NCBI RefSeq assembly: GCF_001552135.1
Contig: NZ_BCQP01000030.1
Coordinates: 1-64,000 of the forward strand
From: Actinomadura chibensis NBRC 106107
GTDB taxonomy: Bacteria > Actinomycetota > Actinomycetes > Streptosporangiales > Streptosporangiaceae
DNA: 64,000 bases
Direction: 5' to 3'
Under the pieces are notes generated by a model. It was given only the letters and a program-made list of their open reading frames with translations, was not told where the DNA came from and searched no databases. Position numbers and translations under genes: made by a program. Below, piece by piece: positions 25,553 through 33,363 of this stretch. Numbering within the stretch: the stretch's first letter is position 1; every line of letters begins with the position of its first letter.

Positions 25553-27705
25553 TCGTCGACAACCACGACTCCTACACCTACAACCTGTTCCAGCTCGCCG
25601 CCCGTGCCTACGGGGTGGAGCCGGTGGTGATGCCGAACGACGATCCGGGCTGGGCCGAGCTGGACCCGAGCCGCTTCGACGCGCTCATCGTCTCTCCCGG
25701 CCCGGGACGCCCGCAGCGGCACCGCGACGTCGGCGTCACGCTCGACCTCGTCCGCGACTCCGGGCTGCCGACGCTCGGCGTCTGCCTCGGCCACCAGGCG
25801 CTGGCCTGGCTGTCGGACGCCGACGTGGTGCCCGCGCCCGCGCCCGTCCACGGGCGGGTGGAGGAGATCAGGCACTGCGGGCGCGACCTGTTCCGCGGCC
25901 TGCCCCAGGGCTTCCACGCCGTCCGGTACCACTCGCTGTGCGTCGCGACGCCCGTGCCCGCCGACCTGGAGGTCACGGCATGGACCGCGGACGCGGTGGT
26001 GATGGGCCTGCGGCATCGCGAGATGCCCTGGTGGGGCGTGCAGTTCCACCCGGAGTCGGTCTCGACCGACTTCGGGCCGACGCTGATGTCCAACTTCCGC
26101 GACCTCGCGGCGGAGTACAACGCGACGGCCAGGCCGGGCAGGGGCGCCGTGAACGGCTCCGCTGCGCGGGCGGGGACGTCCGCGCGCTGGTCGCTGGAGG
26201 TCGAGCGGATCGCCGCCGTCCCCGACGCCGAGGACGTCTTCACCGAACTGTTCGCGGACGAGCCCTACTCCTTCTGGCTGGACAGCAGCCGGGTCGAGCC
26301 GGGCCTGTCCCGCTTCTCCTTCCTCGGCGACGCGGGCGGGCCGCACGGCGAGATCCTGTCCTGCCGCCCGGGGGCCGGCGACGTGGTGGTGCGTGCGGGC
26401 GGCCGGGAGTCCACGGTCTCCTCCTCGATCTTCGACGTGCTCGACGCGCGGCTCGCGGCGCGGGCCGTCCCGAGCGACCCGGCGCTGCCGTTCGACCTGA
26501 ACGGCGGCTACGTCGGCTATCTCGGCTACGAGCTGAAGCGCGACTGCGGCGCTGGCGCGGCGCACGTCTCGTCCATGCCCGACGCCGCCTGGATGTCGGC
26601 GAGCAGGTTCGTGGCGATCGACCACGAGGACGGAGCGGCGTGGGCGCTCGCGCTGACCGACCGCGGGCCGCGGAGCCGGGCGGCGGCCCGCGCCTGGGTC
26701 TCCCGGGCCGCCGACGTCTGCCGGAGACGCGGGCCGAGGGCGCGACCCGCGCCGCGGCCGGGGCCGGAGTTCGATCCGGAGCCGTGGCTCGTCCGGCCGC
26801 GGGAGCGCTACCTGGCCGACATCGAGGAGTGCCTGCGGCTGCTGCGGGCCGGGGAGAGCTACGAGATCTGCCTGACCAACAGCGCGGAGATCCCCTTCGA
26901 CGGCCCGCCCTACGAGCTCTACCTCGCCCAGCGGCGGCTCAACCCCGCGCCCTACGCCGCATATCTGCGGCTGGGCGAAACGCACGTCCTGTGTTCCTCC
27001 CCGGAGCGCTTTCTGAAGGTCGACAGGGAGGGGACGGCCGAGTCCAAGCCGATCAAGGGCACCGCGCCGCGTGCTCCCGAACCGCGCCTGGACGCCGCCC
27101 TGCGCGAGGAACTCGCCGCCTCGGACAAGACCAGGGCGGAGAACCTCATGATCGTCGACCTGCTCCGCAACGACCTCGGCCGGATCAGCGACATCGGCAC
27201 GGTCAGCGTCCCGCGCTTCATGGCGGTGGAGTCCTACGAGACCGTGCACCAGCTCGTCTCCACCGTGCGCGGCCGGCTGCGGGACGGCGTGACCGCCGTC
27301 CGGGCGGCGCGGACGTGCTTCCCCGGCGGATCGATGACCGGCGCGCCGAAGTCGCGCACCATGGAGATCATCGACCGGCTGGAAGGGCGGGCGCGCGGCG
27401 TCTACTCCGGCGCGATCGGCTTCTTCGGCCTGGGCGGCACCGCCGACCTCAACATCGTCATCCGCACCATGGTGGCGCGCCCGGGCCGCCTGTCGGTGGG
27501 CGCGGGCGGCGCCATCGTGCTGGGCTCCGATCCCGCCGCCGAGTACGAGGAGATGCTGCTCAAGGCCCGCGCGCCGCTGCGCGCCCTGGCCGCGCTGTCC
27601 GCCCCGGCCGCCCTGGAGCGCGGCGGGGCGGGGCGCGGCGGGCTGGTGGTCAGCGGCGGCGGGCCCGGCGCGCGGCCCCGGGGTCGCGGACGAGTCCGCG
27701 GCTGA
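25540..27705 (+). CDS. pabAB: aminodeoxychorismate synthase, PabA-PabB fusion
   Basis: About 721 residues. Residues 1-200 form the glutamine amidotransferase: LIVDNHDSYTYNLFQL, VSPGPGRPQRHRD, catalytic Cys in GVCLGHQAL and His/Glu in QFHPESV. The chorismate-binding half has the PIKGTAPRAP motif whose lysine separates PabB from anthranilate synthase (PIAGT), then LMIVDLLRNDLGRI and FPGGSMTGAPKSR. The product is 4-amino-4-deoxychorismate. GATase-first order is the usual one for actinomycete secondary-metabolism PabAB; PhzE has the reverse order. GTG 25540 is the start. The 3' end overlaps the convergent LuxR regulator by 56 bp. A cluster-borne copy implies PABA for a special product rather than folate. 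Confidence 0.93.
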   Translation: MRTLIVDNHDSYTYNLFQLAARAYGVEPVVMPNDDPGWAELDPSRFDALIVSPGPGRPQRHRDVGVTLDLVRDSGLPTLGVCLGHQALAWLSDADVVPAPAPVHGRVEEIRHCGRDLFRGLPQGFHAVRYHSLCVATPVPADLEVTAWTADAVVMGLRHREMPWWGVQFHPESVSTDFGPTLMSNFRDLAAEYNATARPGRGAVNGSAARAGTSARWSLEVERIAAVPDAEDVFTELFADEPYSFWLDSSRVEPGLSRFSFLGDAGGPHGEILSCRPGAGDVVVRAGGRESTVSSSIFDVLDARLAARAVPSDPALPFDLNGGYVGYLGYELKRDCGAGAAHVSSMPDAAWMSASRFVAIDHEDGAAWALALTDRGPRSRAAARAWVSRAADVCRRRGPRARPAPRPGPEFDPEPWLVRPRERYLADIEECLRLLRAGESYEICLTNSAEIPFDGPPYELYLAQRRLNPAPYAAYLRLGETHVLCSSPERFLKVDREGTAESKPIKGTAPRAPEPRLDAALREELAASDKTRAENLMIVDLLRNDLGRISDIGTVSVPRFMAVESYETVHQLVSTVRGRLRDGVTAVRAARTCFPGGSMTGAPKSRTMEIIDRLEGRARGVYSGAIGFFGLGGTADLNIVIRTMVARPGRLSVGAGGAIVLGSDPAAEYEEMLLKARAPLRALAALSAPAALERGGAGRGGLVVSGGGPGARPRGRGRVRG

Positions 27706-28420
27706 GCGCGACGGCCGCCGCCAGCGTCCTGTTCGAGCAGTGGAGCTTGGCGAGGATGTTGGCGACGTGCCGTTTGGCGCCGTGCTCGGAGATGCCCAGC
27801 CGGCGGGCGATCTGCTTGTTGCTCAGCCCCTCCACCATCAGCGCCAGGGCCTGCAGCTCGCGATCCGTCAGCGTGGTGGGCTCCGCGCCCTCGCGCACCG
27901 GAGCCGCCGCGACGGGCCCGGCCGGGTCGACCGGCTCGACGGGGGCGGACGCGGCGGGGGCGGACGGGGCGGCCGGGCCGACCTCGGCCAGGAGCCTGCG
28001 CGCCACCGGGTGCGGGATCGGCACCAGCCCGCTGTCCAGGTCGCTCAGCGCGTTCGACAGCACGTCGCGGGTCAGCGTCGGCTCCAGCAGGTAGCCGTCC
28101 GCCGGCACGGCGGCCACCGGCGCGAGCGTCTCCCCGGTGACGGTCCGCAGCATCAGCAGCACTCGCACGCCGACGTCGGCGGCCGTGCTCGCGAGCTTCT
28201 CCGCCTGCTGGGGCTCGTCGCCGTAGTTCAGGACGAGCAGCGTCGGACGGCCCGAGTGCAGCAACTCCATGCTGTGGTCGAAGTTGCCGCTGGCGACCAC
28301 GTCGTCCAACGCGTTCAGCTCGCACAACATGGTGCGAAGCCCGCACCGGACGACCTCGCTGCCCAAGGAGACCAGCGCGATGTGGGTGCCGTCCCGCCCC
28401 ACCTGCCGATTCGAAGCCAT
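27650..28420 (-). CDS. LuxR-family regulator with degenerate receiver
   Basis: 256 residues. The C-terminal LuxR helix-turn-helix is clear: LTDRELQALALMVEGLSNKQIARRLGISE followed by HVANILAKLHCSNR. The N-terminal part resembles a NarL-type receiver (IALVSLGSEVVRCGLRTML), but the position of the phosphorylated Asp reads LLVLNYGDE, with Asn in place of Asp, so phosphorylation is unlikely. A Pro/Ala-rich linker of about 35 residues separates the domains. It is the only regulator beside the NRPS/PABA cluster and may control it. Its last 56 bp lie inside the pabAB 3' end on the opposite strand. ATG 28420 is the start. Confidence 0.88.
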   Translation of the reverse strand: MASNRQVGRDGTHIALVSLGSEVVRCGLRTMLCELNALDDVVASGNFDHSMELLHSGRPTLLVLNYGDEPQQAEKLASTAADVGVRVLLMLRTVTGETLAPVAAVPADGYLLEPTLTRDVLSNALSDLDSGLVPIPHPVARRLLAEVGPAAPSAPAASAPVEPVDPAGPVAAAPVREGAEPTTLTDRELQALALMVEGLSNKQIARRLGISEHGAKRHVANILAKLHCSNRTLAAAVALSRGLVRDPGAARRARRR

Positions 28421-28596
28421 CGGGACCTATCGTCGTTCCAGAGAGCAATGACCGTTACTGTATTAATGGACCGCCGCAAACTCGGTCCTCTGTCGTAATA
28501 CCCTCCAGAACGCACCTTATCCCCGGAAATGAACGTCGTCCCGTGCCATAACAGCCATGAAGCGGCCCCTTTCATCTCCGGGGTGAAGGCGGCGGG

Positions 28597-28671
28597 CTAA
28601 AAGGCGGCCAGGTCCCATACCCGAACCGTCCCGTCGTGGCTGCCGGAGACGGCGATGGCCTTGCCGTTCAG
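28597..28671 (-). pseudogene. C-terminal remnant of a WD40-repeat protein
   Basis: The frame ends NGKAIAVSGSHDGTVRVWDL then AAF-stop, a textbook last WD40 blade. Upstream codons of the same frame show no further blades and no start with a ribosome site, so only the tail of a larger gene remains. It lies directly before the alkaline phosphatase and marks a deletion junction. Confidence 0.75.
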
Positions 28672-28877
28672 CTTTGTTCCGCTGCTCAGCCGCGACGGCC
28701 GCAACCGGTCGTCCAAGCCGTGCCGGGGCGGGTACACCGGCGGCGGCGGTCCCGCGCGGGCTTCGTGGCGCGTCGTTCGCCGAGCGTTCACCCGCCGGTC
28801 GGGATCAGCGCGGCGAATCATCATGTCGAACTGGTGCTCTGTGCGCTGTCCCAAATGGAGATCACAGGAGGTCGACC

Positions 28878-30236
28878 ATGGTTTCGGCTTCGCACGTGCG
28901 GCGCACGGCGGCGATCGTGTGCGCGGGGGGAGCGGCCGTCGCGCTGCTGGGCTCCGGGCTGGCGGGGGCCTCTGGCGGTGACCGGACGCAGGACGTCCGC
29001 CGGGAGGTGCGGGGCGGCAAGGCGCGCAACGTCATCCTGCTGATCGGGGACGGGATGGGCGACTCGGAGATCACGATCGCGCGCAACTACACCAAGGGGG
29101 CGGCGGGCCGCCTCGCGCTGGACACGCTGCCGATGACCGGCGCGTACACCACCTACGCGGTCAGCAAGGCCGACCCGCGGCTGCCCGACTACGTCACCGA
29201 CTCGGCGGCCAGCGGCACCGGCTGGGCGACCGGCCACAAGACCTACAACGGCGCCATCTCGGTGACCCCGGACGGCAAGCCCGTCCCGACGATCCTTGAG
29301 CTGGCGAAGCGGGCCGGGTTCCGCACCGGCGACGTCACCACGGCCGAGCTCGGCGACGCGACGCCCGCCGTGCTGACCGCGCACGTGGCCGACCGCGGCT
29401 GCCAGGGCCCGGCCGACATGGCGAAGTGCCCGGTGCAGGACAAGGTGAACGGCGGGCCGGGCTCGATCTCCGAGCAGCAGGTGCAGACCGGCGCCGACCT
29501 CTACCTCGGCGGCGGCAGGGCCCGCTGGACGCAGACGATCAAGGCGGGGCCGTTCGCGGGCAAGACCGTGATCGACCAGGCGAAGGCCGCCGGGTACACC
29601 GTGGTCACCGACGAGGCCGGGCTCGGCGCCGCCAGGCCGGGGCAGCGGCTGCTCGGGCTGTTCGCCGACGTCAACATGCCGCAGGAGTGGACCGGCCCGG
29701 CCGCCAAGGTCGGCGGTACCGATCCGGCGAGGTGCGCGCCTGACCCGTCCTTCCGGGGCCCGCACCTGTCCGACATGGCGGCCAAGGCGATCGGCCTGCT
29801 CGACGCGCAGTCCAGGACGGGGCGCAAGGGCTTCTTCCTGCAGATCGAGGGCGCCTCGATCGACAAGCGCGACCACGCCGCCGACCCGTGCGGCCAGATC
29901 GGCGAGACCGCCCAGTTCGACCAGGCGGTGCGCGTCTCGCTGGACTACGCCCGCCGCCACCCCGACACCCTGGTCGTCGTCACCGCCGACCACGGCCACA
30001 CCAGCCAGATCATCCCCATCGAGGCGCGGAGCCCGGGCCAGACCGCCACGCTGATCACCTCCGACGGCGCCCCGATGAAGATCAACTACGCCACCAACAC
30101 CCCCGGCCAGTCCCAGGAGCACACCGGGACCCAGGTCCGCATCGCCGCCCGCGGCCCGCAGGCCGCCAACGTCACCGGCGTGACCGACCAGACGGACCTG
30201 TTCCGCACCCTGGGCCGAGCGCTCGGCACCCACTGA
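28878..30236 (+). CDS. secreted alkaline phosphatase (PhoA family)
   Basis: About 452 residues. A signal peptide is visible (RRTAAIVCAGGAAVALLGSG, with twin arginines), cleaved probably after GLAGA. Active-site features: metal-binding LLIGDGMGD, nucleophile in VTDSAASGT (Ser109), HTSQ/ADHGH metal ligands near residue 373 and EHTGT near the end. It hydrolyses phosphomonoesters outside the membrane, usually under phosphate limitation; no pho box was found. ATG 28878 follows AGGAGGT at ideal spacing. A strong hairpin terminator follows at 30249. Confidence 0.93.
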   Translation: MVSASHVRRTAAIVCAGGAAVALLGSGLAGASGGDRTQDVRREVRGGKARNVILLIGDGMGDSEITIARNYTKGAAGRLALDTLPMTGAYTTYAVSKADPRLPDYVTDSAASGTGWATGHKTYNGAISVTPDGKPVPTILELAKRAGFRTGDVTTAELGDATPAVLTAHVADRGCQGPADMAKCPVQDKVNGGPGSISEQQVQTGADLYLGGGRARWTQTIKAGPFAGKTVIDQAKAAGYTVVTDEAGLGAARPGQRLLGLFADVNMPQEWTGPAAKVGGTDPARCAPDPSFRGPHLSDMAAKAIGLLDAQSRTGRKGFFLQIEGASIDKRDHAADPCGQIGETAQFDQAVRVSLDYARRHPDTLVVVTADHGHTSQIIPIEARSPGQTATLITSDGAPMKINYATNTPGQSQEHTGTQVRIAARGPQAANVTGVTDQTDLFRTLGRALGTH

Positions 30237-30248
30237 GCACTCCGCGAT

Positions 30249-30279
30249 CGGGCCGGTCACGAACCCTGTGACCGGCCCG
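30249..30279 (+). terminator. hairpin terminator after alkaline phosphatase
   Basis: CGGGCCGGTCAC, a seven-base loop, then GTGACCGGCCCG form a perfect 12-bp stem 13 bases after the stop codon. No T-run follows, as is common in actinomycetes. Confidence 0.8.
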
Positions 30280-30341
30280 TCGTCGTACGGTCGGCGGATT
30301 CCGCCGTCCATGCGGATCTGCTTGCGGGAGCGTGCCCTTAG

Positions 30342-30965
30342 TTAGTCGTGTTCCTCGGGAGGGGCGGCTCGGAACGAGCGTAGGTGCGCGAACGCGGCGT
30401 CGACGGCGATGCGGAGTGGCTCGACGTCCTTGCGGGTCTTGGCGAGGAGCAGCCCGCCTTGGATTCCGGCGAATACCGCGATGGCCAGTCGCCTGGGATC
30501 GGCGTCCGCCACGAGTAGGCCGCGTTCCCGCATGCTCTCCAGGCCGTCCACCAAATACTGCTCCCAGATCGTGAAGCAGCGATCGAGGTCGGCCCGTGCG
30601 GTTTCATCGCGGTCGGCGAGTTCGTTCGCGAGCGTGCCGATGGGGCAGCCGGGATGACCGTGCGCCTGGCTTTCGCCGACGAACATGTCGAACCAGCGGC
30701 GGATGCCCGCCCAGTCGCCGAGGTCGGTGAGCATGGGCATCTGGGCGTCCAGCACGCGCTCGAAACGGCAGGCGATCACGGCGCGGACCAGGTCGTCCTT
30801 GCCCGTGAAGAAGTGGTAGAGCTGGCTCTTGCTCACCTTGGCCATGGCGATGATCCGGTCGACGCCCGCGCCTTTGACGCCCTGGCCGTCGATCAGCGCG
30901 TCGGCGGCCGCGACGATCCGATCGCGGCTCCGTCGCCCGCGGTCGGTCATCGGCCTGTCACCCAT
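30342..30965 (-). CDS. TetR-family repressor
   Basis: 207 residues. The N-terminal helix-turn-helix reads RIVAAADALIDGQGVKGAG then VDRIIAMAKVSKSQLYHFFTGKDDLV, standard for TetR; the rest is a helical ligand-binding domain. It is divergent from the Ddn-like reductase, with two palindromic operators between them. The ATG at 30965 is preceded by TAGAGT seven bases upstream and no ribosome site, so the mRNA is probably leaderless; ATG 30950 is an alternative. It most likely represses itself and the reductase until an electrophile or quinone binds (inference from family habits). Confidence 0.9.
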   Translation of the reverse strand: MGDRPMTDRGRRSRDRIVAAADALIDGQGVKGAGVDRIIAMAKVSKSQLYHFFTGKDDLVRAVIACRFERVLDAQMPMLTDLGDWAGIRRWFDMFVGESQAHGHPGCPIGTLANELADRDETARADLDRCFTIWEQYLVDGLESMRERGLLVADADPRRLAIAVFAGIQGGLLLAKTRKDVEPLRIAVDAAFAHLRSFRAAPPEEHD

Positions 30966-30983
30966 GAACGCGACTCTATTCGC

Positions 30984-31031
30984 ACTGGACGGTTCCGTCC
31001 ACTCTGCCTACAGTGGACGGAACCGTCCAGT
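30984..31031. promoter_or_regulatory. two TetR operators forming a nested palindrome
   Basis: ACTGGACGGTTCCGTCCACT (30984-31003) and its exact reverse complement AGTGGACGGAACCGTCCAGT (31012-31031), eight bases apart. Each arm is itself a TGGACGG-N2-CCGTCCA palindrome. A plus-strand promoter overlaps: TGGACG (30986) and TACAGT (31009) with 17-bp spacing. Confidence 0.88.
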
Positions 31032-31077
31032 GCGGTCGGGGGCAAGCCCCGGCCCGGACCATGAAGGGACCGCGGAC

Positions 31078-31500
31078 ATGGACAAGCAGGACCTGGACGC
31101 CCACAACAGGCGGGTCATCGAGGAATTCAGGGCGCGCGGCGGAAAGGTCGGAGGCATGTACGACGGAATGCCTTTACTCGTGCTCCACCACGTGGGAGCC
31201 AGGACGGGCGCGCGGCGAACCAACCCGGTGACCTACCAGCGGCTCGATGAGACCGGCTTCGCCGTGTTCGCCTCCAACGACGCCGCGGCCGCCCATCCCG
31301 ACTGGTACCACAATCTTCGCGCCCATCCCAGGACGGTCATCGAAGTGGGAGGCCGGACGATCGACGTCCTCGCCCGTGTCGCCGACGGCGCCGAACGCGA
31401 AAGGATCTGGTCGAGGCAGAAGGAGCTCAACCCGCTTTTCGCCAAGTTCGAGGAGCGAACGACACGACAGATCCCTGTCGTCATCCTCGAGACCATCTGA
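31078..31500 (+). CDS. deazaflavin (F420)-dependent nitroreductase/quinone reductase, Ddn family
   Basis: 140 residues. Family features are LLVLHHVGARTGARRTNPVTYQR, then HPDWYHNLRAHPRTVIEVGGRTIDV and the C-terminal RQIPVVILE. Such enzymes use F420H2 to reduce quinones or activated alkenes and nitro compounds. ATG 31078 with GAAGGGA upstream. The divergent TetR gene and paired operators imply induction by its own substrate type. Convergent with the luciferase-like gene 45 bp downstream. Confidence 0.9.
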   Translation: MDKQDLDAHNRRVIEEFRARGGKVGGMYDGMPLLVLHHVGARTGARRTNPVTYQRLDETGFAVFASNDAAAAHPDWYHNLRAHPRTVIEVGGRTIDVLARVADGAERERIWSRQKELNPLFAKFEERTTRQIPVVILETI

Positions 31501-31545
31501 CACCGCGGAACACCCGCGCCGCCGCGATGGGCGGGGGTTTCGTGC

Positions 31546-32568
31546 TCAACGCCAGCCGAGGTCGGGTGCCACGTGGGTCAGGATGTTCTCCAGGACGTGG
31601 GCGTTGTAGTCCACGCCGAGCTGGTTGGGGACGGTGAGCAGCAGCGTGTCCGCGGCCTGGATGGCCTCGTCCTCGGCGAGTTGCTTGACCAGCACGTCCG
31701 GTTCGGCGGCGTAGGAGCGTCCGAAGATCGCCCTGGTCTTCTCGTCGATCATCCCGATCTGGTCGGTGGAGTCGGCGTCGCGGCCGAAGTAGGCGCGGTC
31801 CAGGTCGCTGGTCAGCGCGAAGATGCTGCGGCTGACCGACACGCGCGGCTCGCGCCGGTGCCCGGCGTCCTTCCACGCCTGCCGGTAGGCCTCGATCTGC
31901 TTGCGCTGCTGGACGTGCAGCGGCTCGCCGGTCTCGTCGTCCTTGAGCGTGGAGCTCTGCAGGTTCATGCCCAGCTCGGCCGCCCACACGCTGGTGGCGT
32001 TGGAGCCCGAGCCCCACCAGATGCGGTCGCGCAGCCCCTCGGAATGCGGCTCGACGCGCAGCAGTCCTGGCGGGTTGGGGAACATCGGCCGCGGGTTCGG
32101 CTGGGCGAAGCCCTTGCCCCGCAGCACGGTGAGCAGTACCTCGGTGTGCTTGCGCGCCATGTCGGCATCGGTGTCGCCCTCGGACGGCTCGTACCCGAAG
32201 TACCTCCACCCGTCGACGACCTGTTCCGGCGATCCCCGGCTGATGCCGAGCTGCAGCCGCCCGCCGGAGATCAGGTCGGCGGCCCCGGCGTTCTCGGCGA
32301 AGTACAGCGGGTTCTCGTAGCGCATGTCGATCACGCCGGTGCCGATCTCGATACGCGAGGTCTTCGCGCCGATCGCGGACAGCAGCGGCAGGGGAGAGGC
32401 CAGCTGCCTGGCGAAATGGTGCACCCGGAAGTAGGCGCCGTCGGCGCCGAGCTCCTCCGCGGCCACGGCGAGATCGATCGACTGCAGCAGCGCGTCCCGC
32501 GCGGACCGGGTCCGCGAACCCGCGCCGTCGCTCCAGTGGCCGAACGAGAGAAAACCGATCCTCTTCAC
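31546..32568 (-). CDS. luciferase-like (LLM class) flavin monooxygenase
   Basis: About 340 residues of the bacterial luciferase fold. RIGFLSFGHWSDGAGSRTRS opens the barrel; ELGADGAYFRVHHFARQL, TSRIEIGTGVIDMRYENPLY and GGRLQLGISRGSPEQV are conserved family stretches. It would oxidise an unknown small molecule with reduced flavin. The GTG at 32568 (VKRIGF) is chosen because family proteins begin there; upstream in-frame codons look non-coding. No ribosome site is obvious. It stands alone between convergent and divergent neighbours. Confidence 0.88.
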   Translation of the reverse strand: MKRIGFLSFGHWSDGAGSRTRSARDALLQSIDLAVAAEELGADGAYFRVHHFARQLASPLPLLSAIGAKTSRIEIGTGVIDMRYENPLYFAENAGAADLISGGRLQLGISRGSPEQVVDGWRYFGYEPSEGDTDADMARKHTEVLLTVLRGKGFAQPNPRPMFPNPPGLLRVEPHSEGLRDRIWWGSGSNATSVWAAELGMNLQSSTLKDDETGEPLHVQQRKQIEAYRQAWKDAGHRREPRVSVSRSIFALTSDLDRAYFGRDADSTDQIGMIDEKTRAIFGRSYAAEPDVLVKQLAEDEAIQAADTLLLTVPNQLGVDYNAHVLENILTHVAPDLGWR

Positions 32569-32686
32569 ACTGGCGTCAACCACCCCGGCGCCCGCGAGAT
32601 TCCGGAGCGGTGGCCCTCCCGGGGTTCTTGAGAAGAAGATTGCGGAAGGAGGCGGACGGAGAGGCGCACCACGCTGGGAGGGAACG

Positions 32687-33280
32687 ATGCTGTTCAGGCG
32701 GGAGGTCCTTGAGGGGATCGCGGGCGGGCGGATCGATCGGGTGTTCCGGGTGTGGGCCGAGCCGCGGGTCCGTGCCGGGAGCACTCAGCGCACCTGGGCG
32801 GGGATCATCGTCATCGACTCGGTCACCGCCGTCACCCCCGAGGAGATCACCGAAGAGGACGCCCTGCGTTCGGGCTTCGAGGACCGCGCGGCCCTGCTCA
32901 CCGCCCTGTCCAAGAGCACCAAGGAGGGCGGCTACCACCGCGTCATGCTCCATCTGGGCGGCCCCGACCCCAGCGCGGAGCTGGCCGCCAACGGCGACCT
33001 GACCGACCGGGAGCTGGCCGACCTCAAAGCCGCCCTGGACGCCATCGACGCCCGCGGCCGCCGCGCCCCCTGGACCCGCGAGGTCCTCCGCCTCATCGAG
33101 GAGAACCCCGGCCTGCGCGCCCAGGACCTGGCCGAACGCCTGAGCCGCGACAAACTCCCCTTCAAGGCCGACGTCCGCCGCCTGAAGGCCCTCGGCCTCA
33201 CCCAGAGCCTGGAGACCGGTTACCGCCTCTCCCCGCGCGGCGACGCCCTCATGGCCTACCTACGCTCTTCGGGCGAATGA
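32687..33280 (+). CDS. ASCH-domain protein with C-terminal winged helix
   Basis: 197 residues. The N-terminal half (FRREVLEGIAGGRIDRVFRVW, GIIVIDSVTAVTPEEITEEDALRSGF) has the ASCH/PUA-like beta-barrel pattern found in RNA-binding or RNA-modifying proteins. The C-terminal third (WTREVLRLIEENPGLRAQDLAERL then DVRRLKALGLTQSLETGYRLSPRG) reads as a winged helix. ATG 32687 follows GGGAGGG at good spacing. The role is unknown; ASCH proteins are thought to act on RNA or modified nucleosides. It has no evident operon partner. Confidence 0.8.
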   Translation: MLFRREVLEGIAGGRIDRVFRVWAEPRVRAGSTQRTWAGIIVIDSVTAVTPEEITEEDALRSGFEDRAALLTALSKSTKEGGYHRVMLHLGGPDPSAELAANGDLTDRELADLKAALDAIDARGRRAPWTREVLRLIEENPGLRAQDLAERLSRDKLPFKADVRRLKALGLTQSLETGYRLSPRGDALMAYLRSSGE

Positions 33281-33363
33281 CCGCCGAATTAGTTGCGAGC
33301 CGCAATCCGGTGGCACTCCTCGACAGATGATTATTCGGTGACGCCTGGCGTAGGGTTGATGCC

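Noticed and set aside
25540..27705. Anthranilate synthase or PhzE instead of PabAB
   Set aside because: The PIKGT lysine marks aminodeoxychorismate synthase, and the amidotransferase is N-terminal, unlike PhzE.
28315..28575. Short minus-strand frame upstream of the LuxR regulator
   Set aside because: Overlaps the regulator start, has no family resemblance; probably the regulator's leader and promoter.
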